Shown: in pieces, positions 1-8,692 of the stretch
Layout of the letters: the number at the start of each line of letters is the position of its first letter
Numbering within the stretch: position 1 is the first letter of the stretch
Source: Dyadobacter sp. CY261
GTDB lineage: Bacteria > Bacteroidota > Bacteroidia > Cytophagales > Spirosomataceae
Direction: 5' to 3'
Assembly (NCBI RefSeq): GCF_021440085.1
Contig: NZ_JAKCPW010000002.1
Coordinates: 496,001-560,000, forward strand
DNA length: 64,000 nt
Position numbers and translations under genes: made by a program
Notes under the pieces: generated by a model
Database searches by the model: none
The model's input: only the letters and a program-made list of their open reading frames with translations
Told to the model about the DNA's origin: nothing

Positions 1-1106
1 AGGATCGGTATTTCGAAGTCCATCAACTCCTCGATCTGTTGCTGAAACGGCTTTTCGCGCTCTGTAATGAAAGAGATCGCAATGCCCCTCTGATCCGCCC
101 GCCCAGTGCGTCCAATGCGATGAATGTAGTTCTCAGGCACCTCGGGAATGTCGAAATTGAATACATGGGAAACTTCCGCTACATCGAGCCCGCGCGCGAT
201 AATGTCCGTGGCAATCAGGATGCGATAGTTGCCTGCGTGGAACTGCCGGATGGTGTTGAACCGGTGATTCTGGTCTTTATTGGAATGGATTACACCTATT
301 TTGTTCAGGTAACCCAGCTCCAACTGGCCATACAATTGATCTGCCAGCTTTTTGGTAGCCGCAAAAATCAAGACTTTGCTCATTTCCTCGTGTGCGTCGA
401 GAAGGTGATCCAGCAAGTTTACTTTTGTATAAAAATTCGGAACATAATAGGCCTGCTGCTCGATGTTTTCCAAGGGTGTTCCCACAGGTGCCGCCTCGAT
501 CCGCACCGGATCGTTGAAGTAACTTTTCATCAGCGCCTCAACTTCCTGCGTAATCGTAGCCGAAAAAAGCAGGTTCTGACGTCTTTGGGGTAGCAAGTCC
601 AGGATGTTTTTCAACTGGGTGCGAAAGCCGAGGTTCAGCATTTCATCCACCTCGTCAATCACCAGTTTCCTGATCGATTTGGTTTTTAGAGAGCCATTCA
701 TCGCCAGGTCAAACAGCCTTCCGGGCGTCGCCACAACAACATCGGCTCCTTCGTGGAGCTCTGCCATTTGTACTTTAATATTTCCTCCGCCATAAACCCC
801 AACAACCTCCAGCGCCGTATAGGCAGCAAGCTTGCGGACTTCTTCCACCACCTGCACCACCAACTCGCGTGTAGGTACAAGGACCAGCAACTGAGGCAAG
901 CGATCCTTAGCGTATTCTATCTGACGCAATGTTGGCAATAAATAGGCGAACGTCTTTCCGGTGCCGGTTTGGGCAATGCCGCAAACATCCTTTCCGGACA
1001 TCATTACCGAAAAAACCTTGTGCTGGATGGTAGTTGGCGTCGTATATCCCGCTTCCGAAAGCGCTTTCAAAAGCGGTTTGGTGAGATTTAAATCTTCAAA
1101 AGTCAT
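1..1106 (-). CDS. DEAD/DEAH-box ATP-dependent RNA helicase, C-terminus cut by window edge
   Basis: RhlE-type RNA helicase that would unwind RNA duplexes in the cytoplasm. About 368 residues are inside the window and the stop lies beyond position 1. Visible motifs in order: Walker A AQTGTGKT near residue 45, PTREL (Ia), TPGR (Ib), motif II near residue 150, SAT (III), and HRIGRTGR (VI) near the window edge. Motif II reads DEVD instead of DEAD, which is clear in the codons around 640-660. The ATG at 1106 gives the usual start (MTFEDLNL), with the Q motif in the first 30 residues. It appears to stand alone; the next gene upstream on this strand starts at 1709. Family assignment is secure, the subfamily is an inference. 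Confidence 0.93.
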   Translation of the reverse strand, partial: MTFEDLNLTKPLLKALSEAGYTTPTTIQHKVFSVMMSGKDVCGIAQTGTGKTFAYLLPTLRQIEYAKDRLPQLLVLVPTRELVVQVVEEVRKLAAYTALEVVGVYGGGNIKVQMAELHEGADVVVATPGRLFDLAMNGSLKTKSIRKLVIDEVDEMLNLGFRTQLKNILDLLPQRRQNLLFSATITQEVEALMKSYFNDPVRIEAAPVGTPLENIEQQAYYVPNFYTKVNLLDHLLDAHEEMSKVLIFAATKKLADQLYGQLELGYLNKIGVIHSNKDQNHRFNTIRQFHAGNYRILIATDIIARGLDVAEVSHVFNFDIPEVPENYIHRIGRTGRADQRGIAISFITEREKPFQQQIEELMDFEIPI

Positions 1107-1172
1107 AATGCATTTCTTAAAAGGACTACAAAGGTACGGCTAATCCCCTTGAACGTATTATGTAAGTTGGTT

Positions 1173-1709
1173 TTATCTATCCCGTGCTGCCTGCCGGAAA
1201 AGCAATGCGGAGCCAACAAATAAGATTGCAAAAAAAGCATGGAGGCCAAAAACAGCCATTACACCATTGGCAAATGCGGGTGTTCCGATAACCAATGCAA
1301 TCGCCGGGACCAGCATAATGGCAAATGCGGCCGCGAATAATGCGTGCGACATACCATGTGGTTCCAAGCGGGCAATAAGAGCGCCGGTTAATCCAACCAG
1401 CAAGACACCGAAATACATCATGTTTGCCGGATTATCGCCTAGAATACCGCCAACAGCAATATTCATCCACATCAGAACCGCCGCTGCAGCAACCGCCGTA
1501 AAAACTCCGAATCCGTAAGCCCTGGTAACCAGCCCTTTTTTTGTAAATAATTCGTACACAAGGCCTGCTCCGCCAAGTAAGAGCAAAAAGGCTAGAACAC
1601 CTGCGCCCGGTTTCCATGCCCAAATGGCAAGTAGCGTTAGAAATAATGGTGTAAGCACTGCGATAGCAGCGACAGTCCACGCCGACAATCCCGTTCTGAT
1701 ATTTTCCAT
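1173..1709 (-). CDS. hypothetical multi-pass membrane protein, 178 aa
   Basis: Unrecognised integral membrane protein. The sequence is made of about six hydrophobic segments (roughly residues 10-30, 35-53, 64-82, 95-112, 120-140 and 148-170) separated by very short loops, with only a few charged residues. No signal peptide cleavage site and no catalytic motif are visible. The ATG at 1709 is followed immediately by MENIRTGLSAWT, a normal short cytoplasmic N-terminus. A 19-bp palindrome lies about 47 bp upstream of the start and suggests regulation by a dimeric repressor. The length and even spacing resemble small DoxX-like or DUF-type membrane proteins, but I see no diagnostic signature. Confidence 0.75.
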   Translation of the reverse strand: MENIRTGLSAWTVAAIAVLTPLFLTLLAIWAWKPGAGVLAFLLLLGGAGLVYELFTKKGLVTRAYGFGVFTAVAAAAVLMWMNIAVGGILGDNPANMMYFGVLLVGLTGALIARLEPHGMSHALFAAAFAIMLVPAIALVIGTPAFANGVMAVFGLHAFFAILFVGSALLFRQAARDR

Positions 1710-1755
1710 AGGATTAATGAATAGTGATTTAACTGATAGTGTAAAAATAAGAAAG

Positions 1756-1774
1756 TACTTTGAAATTCAAAGTA
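1756..1774. promoter_or_regulatory. operator-like perfect palindrome upstream of the 1173-1709 gene
   Basis: TACTTTGAA-A-TTCAAAGTA is a perfect 9-bp inverted repeat with one central base, 47 bp upstream of the ATG at 1709 in an AT-rich intergenic region. Symmetry and length fit a winged-helix (MarR/PadR-type) dimer site. No regulator gene is adjacent, so the binding protein is unknown. Confidence 0.45.
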
Positions 1775-1814
1775 AATGAGCGCGCTTATTTATAAAATAT
1801 TTATCAGTAGCTGT

Positions 1815-3221
1815 TTATAGCTTGATCAAAACTTTGGAAGTGGTAAAGGAAGCCCTCGTAGCAGGATCCAGAAAACGAAAATCGAGGATCCGGCGTGGGT
1901 ATTCCTCGGAGCTACCCAGGATTTTTAGATCGGGACGTATTGCCCTGAATTCTCCTAAAAGGCTTTGGTGTGTGTAAACAAGGCAGTTCTTCATGCCGAC
2001 AAGGCTTCCGAAGTCATCTACTTCGGTAACTTGCACCCCCGAGTAAAAGCGAAGGCTGTAAGGGGTACCGGCCTGATAACTGAACAGCCTGTCGGGTTTT
2101 ACTCCATTAGACCTGGCAATGATACCCAGTTTCGCGGCCGCCTGGTATTCGTAAATATTGGGGTAAAAATAGGTTGTCAATACGACATTGGCACCTATCG
2201 CGAATACGACACATCCGACGATCAGCTTGTTACGGATATGCGAAAAGAAAATTAGCCATGTAAGCACACTCAGAAGCGCCATAAAATGGATTAATCCATA
2301 ATAATTGTCGGCTGGAAATGTGAACCAGACCAGGCAAAACAGTAATGCCAGCACTCCGTAGGCGGCCACACCGTGTACATACGCGAGTAAGCCGGAAAAG
2401 GACCCCGGGTCGCTTTCGAGGCGGCGGATCACATAGGCCGAAGTAATCACAGCTGCCACCGGATATGCCATATAGACGTCGAATGTAGCCCGGAAGGGGT
2501 TGAGATAGGTGAAAATAAAGGGCATGACGATCGCGATGAGGCAAGTCAGTTCGTATTTCTCGGTTTGGTCGCGTTCGGGAAAAATGAGTCGCTGAACGAG
2601 TTCTATGAGAGCCAGGATCAGAAAGATCGTCCATGGAGAAAAGGTAATCAGCAGCGTTAGCAACGGGTCCGTGGGCCATTGATCAGGGCTATTTGGAAAG
2701 GTATTCTTGACGAATATCAACCCCACTACGCCCGACAATGCAAGAAGCAGATGAATGACTTTGTTGCTTTCCAGATAAGCATTGATTTGCCACAACATGA
2801 AAATGAAGCAAGCTGCCAAATAACTGGCATCGCCGAGCTCGTTGTTGACCAGGAAAGTCGCTTGTGCGGTAGCCAGGATTAATATCGAAAGTATAGCAGA
2901 TTCACTGCCAGCGTAACTCTTGGCGAGCCGATACGTACAAAATAAGGTGAAAAGGATTGCGGCAAAACCCGGAATGTGCAGCGAGAGCTGGTTAATCCCG
3001 AATAACCGCATTGCCGCAACCGAAAGGGAAATGATCGGCACCGATATGTCAGTTTGCTCGATCAACCGCCCGCTTTTGACCGTTTCGGCGGCAATGGCGG
3101 CGACCTGGGCCGAGAAATTTTCCGGAATAAGCATTAGCCATCCCATCATCCAGATCAATATGGCCGCCGCAAAGCCCCATTTGGCAACTTTTAACAAATC
3201 CTTTTGAAGCATAGACCGCAT
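1815..3221 (-). CDS. GT-C-like (glycosyltransferase family 39 type) membrane protein
   Basis: Predicted polytopic membrane protein of 468 residues resembling PMT/ArnT-type glycosyltransferases, which move sugars from polyprenyl phosphates to periplasmic acceptors. The N-terminal third has the family pattern of one membrane segment, a periplasmic loop with VPIISLSVAAMRLFG (compare the PPL..W....LFG pattern of ArnT), then LHIPG and closely spaced hydrophobic helices. About ten to twelve helices are visible, and the last ~100 residues are a soluble tail. The classic acidic Asp-Glu pair of the first loop is not obvious, so activity is uncertain. The reading frame stays open to 3344, but that would overlap the terminator at 3252-3281 and the upstream gene. 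The ATG at 3221, preceded by GGAAG, is therefore chosen. Confidence 0.65.
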   Translation of the reverse strand: MRSMLQKDLLKVAKWGFAAAILIWMMGWLMLIPENFSAQVAAIAAETVKSGRLIEQTDISVPIISLSVAAMRLFGINQLSLHIPGFAAILFTLFCTYRLAKSYAGSESAILSILILATAQATFLVNNELGDASYLAACFIFMLWQINAYLESNKVIHLLLALSGVVGLIFVKNTFPNSPDQWPTDPLLTLLITFSPWTIFLILALIELVQRLIFPERDQTEKYELTCLIAIVMPFIFTYLNPFRATFDVYMAYPVAAVITSAYVIRRLESDPGSFSGLLAYVHGVAAYGVLALLFCLVWFTFPADNYYGLIHFMALLSVLTWLIFFSHIRNKLIVGCVVFAIGANVVLTTYFYPNIYEYQAAAKLGIIARSNGVKPDRLFSYQAGTPYSLRFYSGVQVTEVDDFGSLVGMKNCLVYTHQSLLGEFRAIRPDLKILGSSEEYPRRILDFRFLDPATRASFTTSKVLIKL

Positions 3222-3251
3222 GCATTTAAATCTTCCGGAATCTAAAAATAA

Positions 3252-3281
3252 AGAAGGGCATTCAAAATTGGATGCCCTTCT
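3252..3281 (-). terminator. intrinsic terminator after the outer-membrane barrel gene
   Basis: Perfect 10-bp stem AGAAGGGCAT / ATGCCCTTCT with a 10-nt loop. On the minus strand it is followed by a T-rich run and lies 20 nt after the stop of the 3301-3942 gene. It also argues against starting the next gene above position 3250. Confidence 0.8.
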
Positions 3282-3300
3282 AGTCGCGAACCATAATGTG

Positions 3301-3942
3301 TCAGCGCGTACGTAATCTTCCGGTATCTTTATCATAAGTACCAAGCGGGAAGCTCAGCCCGACATTGATACCCCAATTATTATTTTTAATGTTGGAATTG
3401 TCAAGTCGTGTTACATCGAGCAAGCCCAAGCCATATCGGGCATCGAAATTCAGCCAGATCTTATGCGTTAGTTCATAATTGAGTCCCGCACCGAAAGTCA
3501 GGCCGAGGTCGAACGGGCTATAAACGCGGTTATTTGAATCGCCGTTGATATTGTTTCCGTTCTTGTCGCGCGCACCAACCAGAAAGTTGAGGTTGGGGCC
3601 GAGAAAAATTTTAGGGCGCAGCGGACTACCATAGCGTCCAAAATAAAACGTTGCTAAAAGCGGTGCCTGGATGTAATTCAGATTGATTTCATTGGTTTTA
3701 TTATTGATTTGAGCACCAAGTTGTGTGAAAAGCAATTGCCCGCTAAAACCAAAGCCCGATTTAGAACTATAATTATAAAAACCACCGATAGTCAATCCGG
3801 GTTTCCAGTCCGTGTCCGAAATATCGCCCCGAAAGTTGGCAATCGATACTCCGACGACCGGCCCGATGGAAACGTTTTCCTGTGCTTGTGCCCACGAGCC
3901 ACTTATGACCATTGCGAGCAGTAAAAAAATACAATTTTTCAT
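3301..3942 (-). CDS. PorT-like outer-membrane beta-barrel protein
   Basis: Small outer-membrane barrel of 213 residues. The N-terminus MKNCIFLLLAMVISGSWAQA is a clear signal peptide cleaved before QENVSIG. The remainder alternates short amphipathic strands with turns rich in N, G and D, typical of the eight-stranded OMP_b-brl_2/PorT family. It ends in a series of strands with GLSFPLG near the C-terminus. The frame is open to 4044, but those extra residues are not signal-like, so the ATG at 3942 is chosen. Role unknown; members of this family are structural or gliding/secretion-associated proteins in Bacteroidota. It ends in a strong terminator and looks monocistronic. Confidence 0.8.
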   Translation of the reverse strand: MKNCIFLLLAMVISGSWAQAQENVSIGPVVGVSIANFRGDISDTDWKPGLTIGGFYNYSSKSGFGFSGQLLFTQLGAQINNKTNEINLNYIQAPLLATFYFGRYGSPLRPKIFLGPNLNFLVGARDKNGNNINGDSNNRVYSPFDLGLTFGAGLNYELTHKIWLNFDARYGLGLLDVTRLDNSNIKNNNWGINVGLSFPLGTYDKDTGRLRTR

Positions 3943-4143
3943 TTGAATATGAGTTTGGGTGCGTTGCGGCATATAATCATAAATTATGTGCCAATAGAGC
4001 ATCCAATGCGCCATATCCTTTAACGGGCTTTGCGCTAGGCGCATGGGCTTCCGTATTTATATATTCATATTTGATAGCTGATGAATTTCGTGGAAAAACC
4101 TCTACGTATTGTATACGTTTCCCGCAAAAATAACGCTACCCGT

Positions 4144-5193
4144 TTATTCGGTATCTTCCGGCTGGTTCGGAATCTGAAAGGGTTTCAGATAGGCTTTGAG
4201 CTGTGACGGTACCAGCCAATGTCTGAATAGATTTTTGATGTTCTTAATCTCGACTTTCATTTCATTAATGTTTGCATTAAACTGCGCAATGACCGTGACC
4301 AGTGAATTGGCATGCTGGTAGGGCAATCCGCAAACATCGGAAATGCGTTTTTGCAATGTTTCCTTTTGTGAACCCAGTTCTTCAATCTGCTGACGAAGGA
4401 TTTTGTTATAATAGCTTAACTGATTTTTATTGAGATTTTCAAGACTCGCGCTGTCGATTTGCTGCAACTCCATTTGCAGTTTCAGCAAGTCCAGAAGATT
4501 ATTGTCCTGGTAAGCCCTGATAATGCGCTGCATGGTTTCTGTTTTGCGCAGCTTTTCAGCTTCGTCTGCTTCGCGGTCGGGATGGAAGGTTTTTACGAGT
4601 TCCATATACACGCTACGCACGGATTTGGTCGTTTTTGCCTGTTGCGTTTCCCTTATACGTTCGTCCATGCGCTGTTCTCGTCTTTCGGCTTTGATGCGGT
4701 GCTGTTCAGACGCGGAAAGTTCATGAAATGCTTTTTCCGGCTCCGTTTCATTCACGATTTCCAACAGAAATGTAGGGTCTTTGATCCGTGTCGTTTCCGC
4801 GGCCTGCTCTTCTTCCAGCAGCACATCGATATTAACAGAACTGTATTTGTTGAAAACCGGTTTGAGATCCGTTAGATCATGATTTTTGATAAGATCATAG
4901 GCATTTTCGGTAATCAGATAGGCGAGTTTTGTTTGATAGGCCTTCCTGAAATGCTCAGCCTCGTAAGCGCGGTCCCAGAGGTTGACAATGTCGGCCCGGT
5001 AACCCTGGTATTCGCGGATGAGCGGATCGAGCTCGGTAGGCATTCGTCGCGCCATTTCCTCATAGGCCTCTTGCAGTTCAGCGATCTGGCGGTCGAGCGC
5101 CTCAATAGTTTCCGAAAGTAGGTTGAACTCCTTTTGTTTTTTGTTGAGCGGTTTCTCGCTTTCTGGGATATGCAGGATGGCAGTGTCAGTCAT
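4144..5193 (-). CDS. coiled-coil protein with a J-domain-like segment
   Basis: Cytoplasmic protein of 349 residues, not a canonical DnaJ. Residues about 20-75 and 255-320 are rich in heptad-like L/E/Q/K patterns and likely coiled coils. In the middle, VKTFHPDREADEAEK (about residue 205-220) carries the His-Pro-Asp triad of J domains followed by the expected helix (MQRIIRAYQDNN). The Gly/Phe and zinc-finger regions of DnaJ are absent. Such proteins stimulate Hsp70 ATPase through HPD; whether this one does is an inference. There is no signal peptide. It lies 24 bp downstream of the transporter gene at 5218-6141 on the same strand and may be cotranscribed with purN and that transporter. Confidence 0.65.
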   Translation of the reverse strand: MTDTAILHIPESEKPLNKKQKEFNLLSETIEALDRQIAELQEAYEEMARRMPTELDPLIREYQGYRADIVNLWDRAYEAEHFRKAYQTKLAYLITENAYDLIKNHDLTDLKPVFNKYSSVNIDVLLEEEQAAETTRIKDPTFLLEIVNETEPEKAFHELSASEQHRIKAERREQRMDERIRETQQAKTTKSVRSVYMELVKTFHPDREADEAEKLRKTETMQRIIRAYQDNNLLDLLKLQMELQQIDSASLENLNKNQLSYYNKILRQQIEELGSQKETLQKRISDVCGLPYQHANSLVTVIAQFNANINEMKVEIKNIKNLFRHWLVPSQLKAYLKPFQIPNQPEDTE

Positions 5194-5217
5194 AATATTG
5201 TAACCAGCCTCAAAGGA

Positions 5218-6141
5218 TCACAAGTTCAATTCTTGATAGGAAATCAATATAATTGCCACGACCGCTAGCACTAGACCCCATTTATTCAGGGTATTTAGCC
5301 GCTCTTTATACAAAATCCAGGCCGCAAAGGCCGAAACCAGCATTGTAAGGATATTGTAAATAGGGAACACATAGGCCGCGCTGTTGCCGAACGCCGCTAA
5401 TGCAAGCAGCAAGAAGTACAGCGACAGGAAGTTTGGTACACCCAGCAATAGCCCGCCTAGTACGCTTCTGATTTTTAGCTTATGGCCCTGTACTATAATC
5501 CTGTAAATCAGTATCGAACTGCCGATTAATACAGCTCCGAAACAGGCGATGATCATGAAAACGGTGATTTGGCCGGAAGGGTAGTACGTGGAGGAAAGAT
5601 AATTGATTAAGGTATTGTTCGTGCCCGATGCGAAGAATGTGAGAACCGGGAAAATCCACAAAGATTGACCCGCGATTTGCGCACTATCTGTGGTCTTAGC
5701 GGCATTTGCCTCTTTTGGTGAACGCTGAATCGCACCTAATGCCAGCGCTACCAATGCTAGTGCAAGTCCCAGGTAATTGAGCGCGGTAAAGTCTTTATTG
5801 TTATTCCTGAAAACAAATAATCCGAACAGCACCGGTATCACCAGCGACATATTTCCTGCCAGCGACGTCGCGGTGACGCTCACCTTTTGGGCAGTAAGTC
5901 CGATGAGCATGAATGCCGTTACGAACATTGCGCCGAGTGCCATGGTGAGAATGGTTCCTTCGGAAGACCATTGTACATGCCGGAAAACGGTCAGTTCGGG
6001 CGTTAAAACAAGCCCTGTGATAACGCACGAATAATAATTAAAAACAACTGCATCAAAAGAGTTTACCTGGTAACGCGGGTAGGCGCGCATGATCAGGTAA
6101 AGTAATACGGTGAAAATAACAGCCAGGGAGAAAAACAGCAT
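5218..6141 (-). CDS. EamA/DMT-superfamily transporter
   Basis: Inner-membrane permease of 307 residues with ten hydrophobic segments arranged as two five-helix repeats, the standard EamA layout. The second repeat ends with the family-typical proline/glycine-rich helix and a short charged linker (LYKERLNTLNKWG) before the last helix. Substrate is unknown; family members export amino acids, nucleobases or other small metabolites. The ATG at 6141 lies 3 bp after the purN stop codon, so the two genes are almost certainly cotranscribed and may be translationally coupled. No specificity residue can be read from the sequence. Confidence 0.85.
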   Translation of the reverse strand: MLFFSLAVIFTVLLYLIMRAYPRYQVNSFDAVVFNYYSCVITGLVLTPELTVFRHVQWSSEGTILTMALGAMFVTAFMLIGLTAQKVSVTATSLAGNMSLVIPVLFGLFVFRNNNKDFTALNYLGLALALVALALGAIQRSPKEANAAKTTDSAQIAGQSLWIFPVLTFFASGTNNTLINYLSSTYYPSGQITVFMIIACFGAVLIGSSILIYRIIVQGHKLKIRSVLGGLLLGVPNFLSLYFLLLALAAFGNSAAYVFPIYNILTMLVSAFAAWILYKERLNTLNKWGLVLAVVAIILISYQELNL

Positions 6142-6144
6142 AAG

Positions 6145-6714
6145 CTACCGTCGCATAAGGATTTCATCGATTACGCGCGGATAATGCTCGTATTCCAGCC
6201 TATGGACCTTCCGTGCCACATCTTCCGGTGTGTCGGCAGGATTTATATTACAAGTGGCCTGGAAAATGATGTCGCCTTCGTCGTAATGCTCATTCACATA
6301 ATGGATTGTAATGCCTGACTGTGTTTCGCGTGCATTCACAACGGCCTCATGAACAAAATGCCCGTACATGCCTTTTCCTCCATACTTGGGTAGCAATGCC
6401 GGGTGGATGTTGATCATTTTGGTAGGAAATACTTCGACCAGCATTGGCGGTACCAGCATCATGAAACCCGCCAGGACCACCAGGTCAATGCCTTCGTTTT
6501 GCAGGATCTGAGGAATCTTGCCGGTATGGTAAAAGGTTTTTTTGTCGAAGAAGACGACTGGTATCTGCAATTTGAGCGCCCTTTTGATTACTCCGGCCAT
6601 GGGATTATTGGTGAATATCAGCGAAACATCCACATCGTTGCGATCGGCAAAGTATTCGCAAATGTTTTCCGCATTGGTCCCCGAGCCGGAGGCAAAAATG
6701 GCAATTCTTTTCAT
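6145..6714 (-). CDS. purN: phosphoribosylglycinamide formyltransferase
   Basis: PurN transfers a formyl group from 10-formyltetrahydrofolate to GAR, the third step of purine synthesis. The 189-residue length is normal. The N-terminus IAIFASGSGTNAENI is the phosphate-binding start of the fold. Catalytic residues are present: N102 and H104 in INIHPALLPKYGG, and an Asp at about 145 in YDEGDII. The ATG at 6714 is the only sensible start. The gene is followed after 3 bp by an EamA transporter, an association that may reflect export or balance of a purine-related metabolite, but this is speculative. Confidence 0.95.
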   Translation of the reverse strand: MKRIAIFASGSGTNAENICEYFADRNDVDVSLIFTNNPMAGVIKRALKLQIPVVFFDKKTFYHTGKIPQILQNEGIDLVVLAGFMMLVPPMLVEVFPTKMINIHPALLPKYGGKGMYGHFVHEAVVNARETQSGITIHYVNEHYDEGDIIFQATCNINPADTPEDVARKVHRLEYEHYPRVIDEILMRR

Positions 6715-6782
6715 TATTAAGCGCAGTTGATTTATGATAGATAAGGAGCATCGTCGAGAAGATACCCGAACAAAGCTAGAAA

Positions 6783-6817
6783 AAGAACGGCTTGCCGACG
6801 AACCGGAAGCCGTTCTT
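6783..6817 (-). terminator. intrinsic terminator after the TapB-like gene
   Basis: Perfect 11-bp stem AAGAACGGCTT / AAGCCGTTCTT with a 13-nt loop. On the minus strand a T-rich stretch (TTCTTTTTC) follows. It lies 32 bp past the stop of the 6849-7544 gene and isolates it from purN. Confidence 0.8.
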
Positions 6818-6848
6818 GCTTAAATATTAATATCAGGACTTCGAGAAA

Positions 6849-7544
6849 TCAATAAATTTTGGCCAGCTCACTATATGCCATGAGTTTGCCTTTCCGGTAA
6901 GTCTCTGTTTTCAGGTCCCAAATGATGCCAGGGGCGCGGTAAGAAACACTTTGCATTTCCATTTTGACCGGAAAGCCCATCACCATTTCCATATTCAGGT
7001 CAGAACTGATCTTGTACACATCATAGCTCCCGGCGGGAATGGTTAGTTTTTCCTGGCCAGCAACTGTCCGGTTTTTGATAAACATATTGAAGGTTACACC
7101 CATAGGGCCGGATTTGCCTTCGCCTTTCACCGATGCATCTTTCAATTTGTCGCCCACATTCAGCCTGGAAGGAATTTCGATATTGTCATATGTGAATTTC
7201 ATTTCCATGTTCCGGAATGATTTCATTTGTTCCTCATTAATCAGTGAGGACGCGTCGAGGGTGAGCACGTTCCCATCGCATTTCATTTGGTAAGTGTTTT
7301 TCAACTCGGATTTTCCTTTGTTGTTGAAGGATTCCATATCGATCGTCACCACCGTATTGCTGCCTTCTTTTGACACTTTGGCGATTTTGTAAGTTAGCTT
7401 ACCGGTTGGCTTGCCCTTGCCGTCGAAGTTGTTCATTTCAAAACCAGCCCCTTCTTTAAAGGCAAAACCGGCGCATTCTTGGGCGTTAACCCTCAGACCG
7501 AGCATCATTATGCAGGTGATGCTCCATAAAAGCAGCTTTTTCAT
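6849..7544 (-). CDS. secreted TapB/DUF3108-like protein
   Basis: Exported protein of 231 residues with signal peptide MKKLLLWSITCIMMLGLRVNA and predicted cleavage before QECAGF. The mature part alternates beta strands with no membrane helix. The pattern of an early GAGFEMNNFD segment, a central polar strand region and the late IPAGSYDVYKISSDL segment resembles the DUF3108/TapB family of periplasmic lipid-binding-like folds. I do not recognise a catalytic motif. A -7 box of the type TAnnTTTG lies about 32 bp upstream of the start and a strong terminator follows, so the gene appears monocistronic. Confidence 0.65.
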   Translation of the reverse strand: MKKLLLWSITCIMMLGLRVNAQECAGFAFKEGAGFEMNNFDGKGKPTGKLTYKIAKVSKEGSNTVVTIDMESFNNKGKSELKNTYQMKCDGNVLTLDASSLINEEQMKSFRNMEMKFTYDNIEIPSRLNVGDKLKDASVKGEGKSGPMGVTFNMFIKNRTVAGQEKLTIPAGSYDVYKISSDLNMEMVMGFPVKMEMQSVSYRAPGIIWDLKTETYRKGKLMAYSELAKIY

Positions 7545-7575
7545 ATTCGTAACATCGATTTAGTTTTGGGGTAAT

Positions 7576-7583
7576 CAAATATA
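7576..7583 (-). promoter_or_regulatory. candidate -7 box for the TapB-like gene
   Basis: The minus strand reads TATATTTG, an exact match to the Bacteroidota TAnnTTTG box, 32 bp upstream of the ATG at 7544. No clear TTG is seen at the -33 distance. Confidence 0.4.
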
Positions 7584-7629
7584 ACTTTTCGAACGGTTAA
7601 TTAGGCTGTGCCTCTGTTAATTCCGCGTT

Positions 7630-8511
7630 TTAAGTCCAAATCATCGTAATCAGTCCCATTAGCATAATCAATTTACAGAGACTGCTGATCTGCCTGAAAT
7701 CGCGGCGGGTGTCGGCCTGGTAAAGCCGCAGGAGAAGCAGGCCAATCGGTATCAGCAGCAACAGGAAAAGGAGCGTAAGCAAGTCGTTTTGCAGTGCGCG
7801 CGCCATAATGAAGAGAGTAAAAACAAACGTGACAATAACTGAGTATAAAAACGTTTTGGTCCGGCGGATTCCCCAGATGATTGGTAAGGTGCGGCAGCCG
7901 TGGGCTTCGTCCCCGCGGATATCTTCCATGTCTTTCACCACCTCGCGGATGAGGGAAATGAAGAATGAAAAAACCGCATAAATGAATACCAAATGCCGGT
8001 TGGCAGGATAATGCACAGTGAGTATCAGCAATGTGAGGCCGGTAAGCAGCGACACAATGAAGTTGCCGATGAAAGGCAGCCGCTTATAACGTTCGGAGTA
8101 AAACCAGAGCAGTGTGATTGAAAACACATTGATAATGAAGATGTAAGGACTGACGATAAGGCCTAGTGCCGCTCCGAACACATTTAGGACCTGGTGTGCA
8201 CCCATTGCCCAGCGGCGTTTCAGGTAACGGCCCACCACAACGCGCTCAGGTTTATTGACAATGTCGATCTTGATGTCGAAATAATCGTTGATAATGTAAC
8301 CGGCCGCCGCGATGCACACTGTTGACAATGATAGCACAAACATATCGAAGTCGGCGATGATCGCTTTCCATTCGTGACGCGGACCGATGAGCAGGATTCG
8401 TGTGAGATACTGAGTCAGGGCCACAATGACAAGGTTGGTCATGCGCACAAGCCGCGCACTACCGGTTACATAATCCCATGTTGTAATCTTGGGTCTGGCC
8501 GACACATTCAT
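7630..8511 (-). CDS. UbiA-family prenyltransferase (geranylgeranylglycerol-phosphate transferase-like)
   Basis: Membrane prenyltransferase of 293 residues with about eight to nine helices. The two Asp-rich, Mg-pyrophosphate-binding motifs of UbiA enzymes are present: NDYFDIKID (about residue 75-83) and KDMEDIRGD (about residue 192). The NDYFDIKIDIVNKPERVVVG arrangement matches the subgroup usually named geranylgeranylglycerol-phosphate geranylgeranyltransferase in Bacteroidota, rather than MenA or UbiA proper. The actual prenyl acceptor is not established by sequence. The ATG at 8511 lies divergent from bshA across a 181-bp region with repeated TTTATCC boxes. The last residues LMGLITMIWT form the final helix. 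Confidence 0.85.
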   Translation of the reverse strand: MNVSARPKITTWDYVTGSARLVRMTNLVIVALTQYLTRILLIGPRHEWKAIIADFDMFVLSLSTVCIAAAGYIINDYFDIKIDIVNKPERVVVGRYLKRRWAMGAHQVLNVFGAALGLIVSPYIFIINVFSITLLWFYSERYKRLPFIGNFIVSLLTGLTLLILTVHYPANRHLVFIYAVFSFFISLIREVVKDMEDIRGDEAHGCRTLPIIWGIRRTKTFLYSVIVTFVFTLFIMARALQNDLLTLLFLLLLIPIGLLLLRLYQADTRRDFRQISSLCKLIMLMGLITMIWT

Positions 8512-8557
8512 GAAGTTTGACGCTGGAAATAGAAGGTTTAGGCAATAAAATTATTCA

Positions 8558-8610
8558 TTTTATCCCATTAACGACAATTCTGAACTTCTTTATCCATTTG
8601 TGGGATAAAA
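8558..8610. promoter_or_regulatory. three TTTATCC boxes in the UbiA/bshA divergent promoter region
   Basis: TTTTATCCCA (8558-8567) and TGGGATAAAA (8601-8610) form a perfect 10-bp inverted repeat. A third box TTTATCC sits at 8589-8595 and pairs with GGATAAA at 8603-8609 around a 7-bp centre. Position between divergent starts suggests a shared operator; the regulator is unknown. Confidence 0.4.
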
Positions 8611-8692
8611 AACACGCATTTGTTGTTAGGTATTGAAAGCCGCCGTCCGGGCGGTTGTTCGTACCGGACATTCAACCATTTGCTGACCTATT

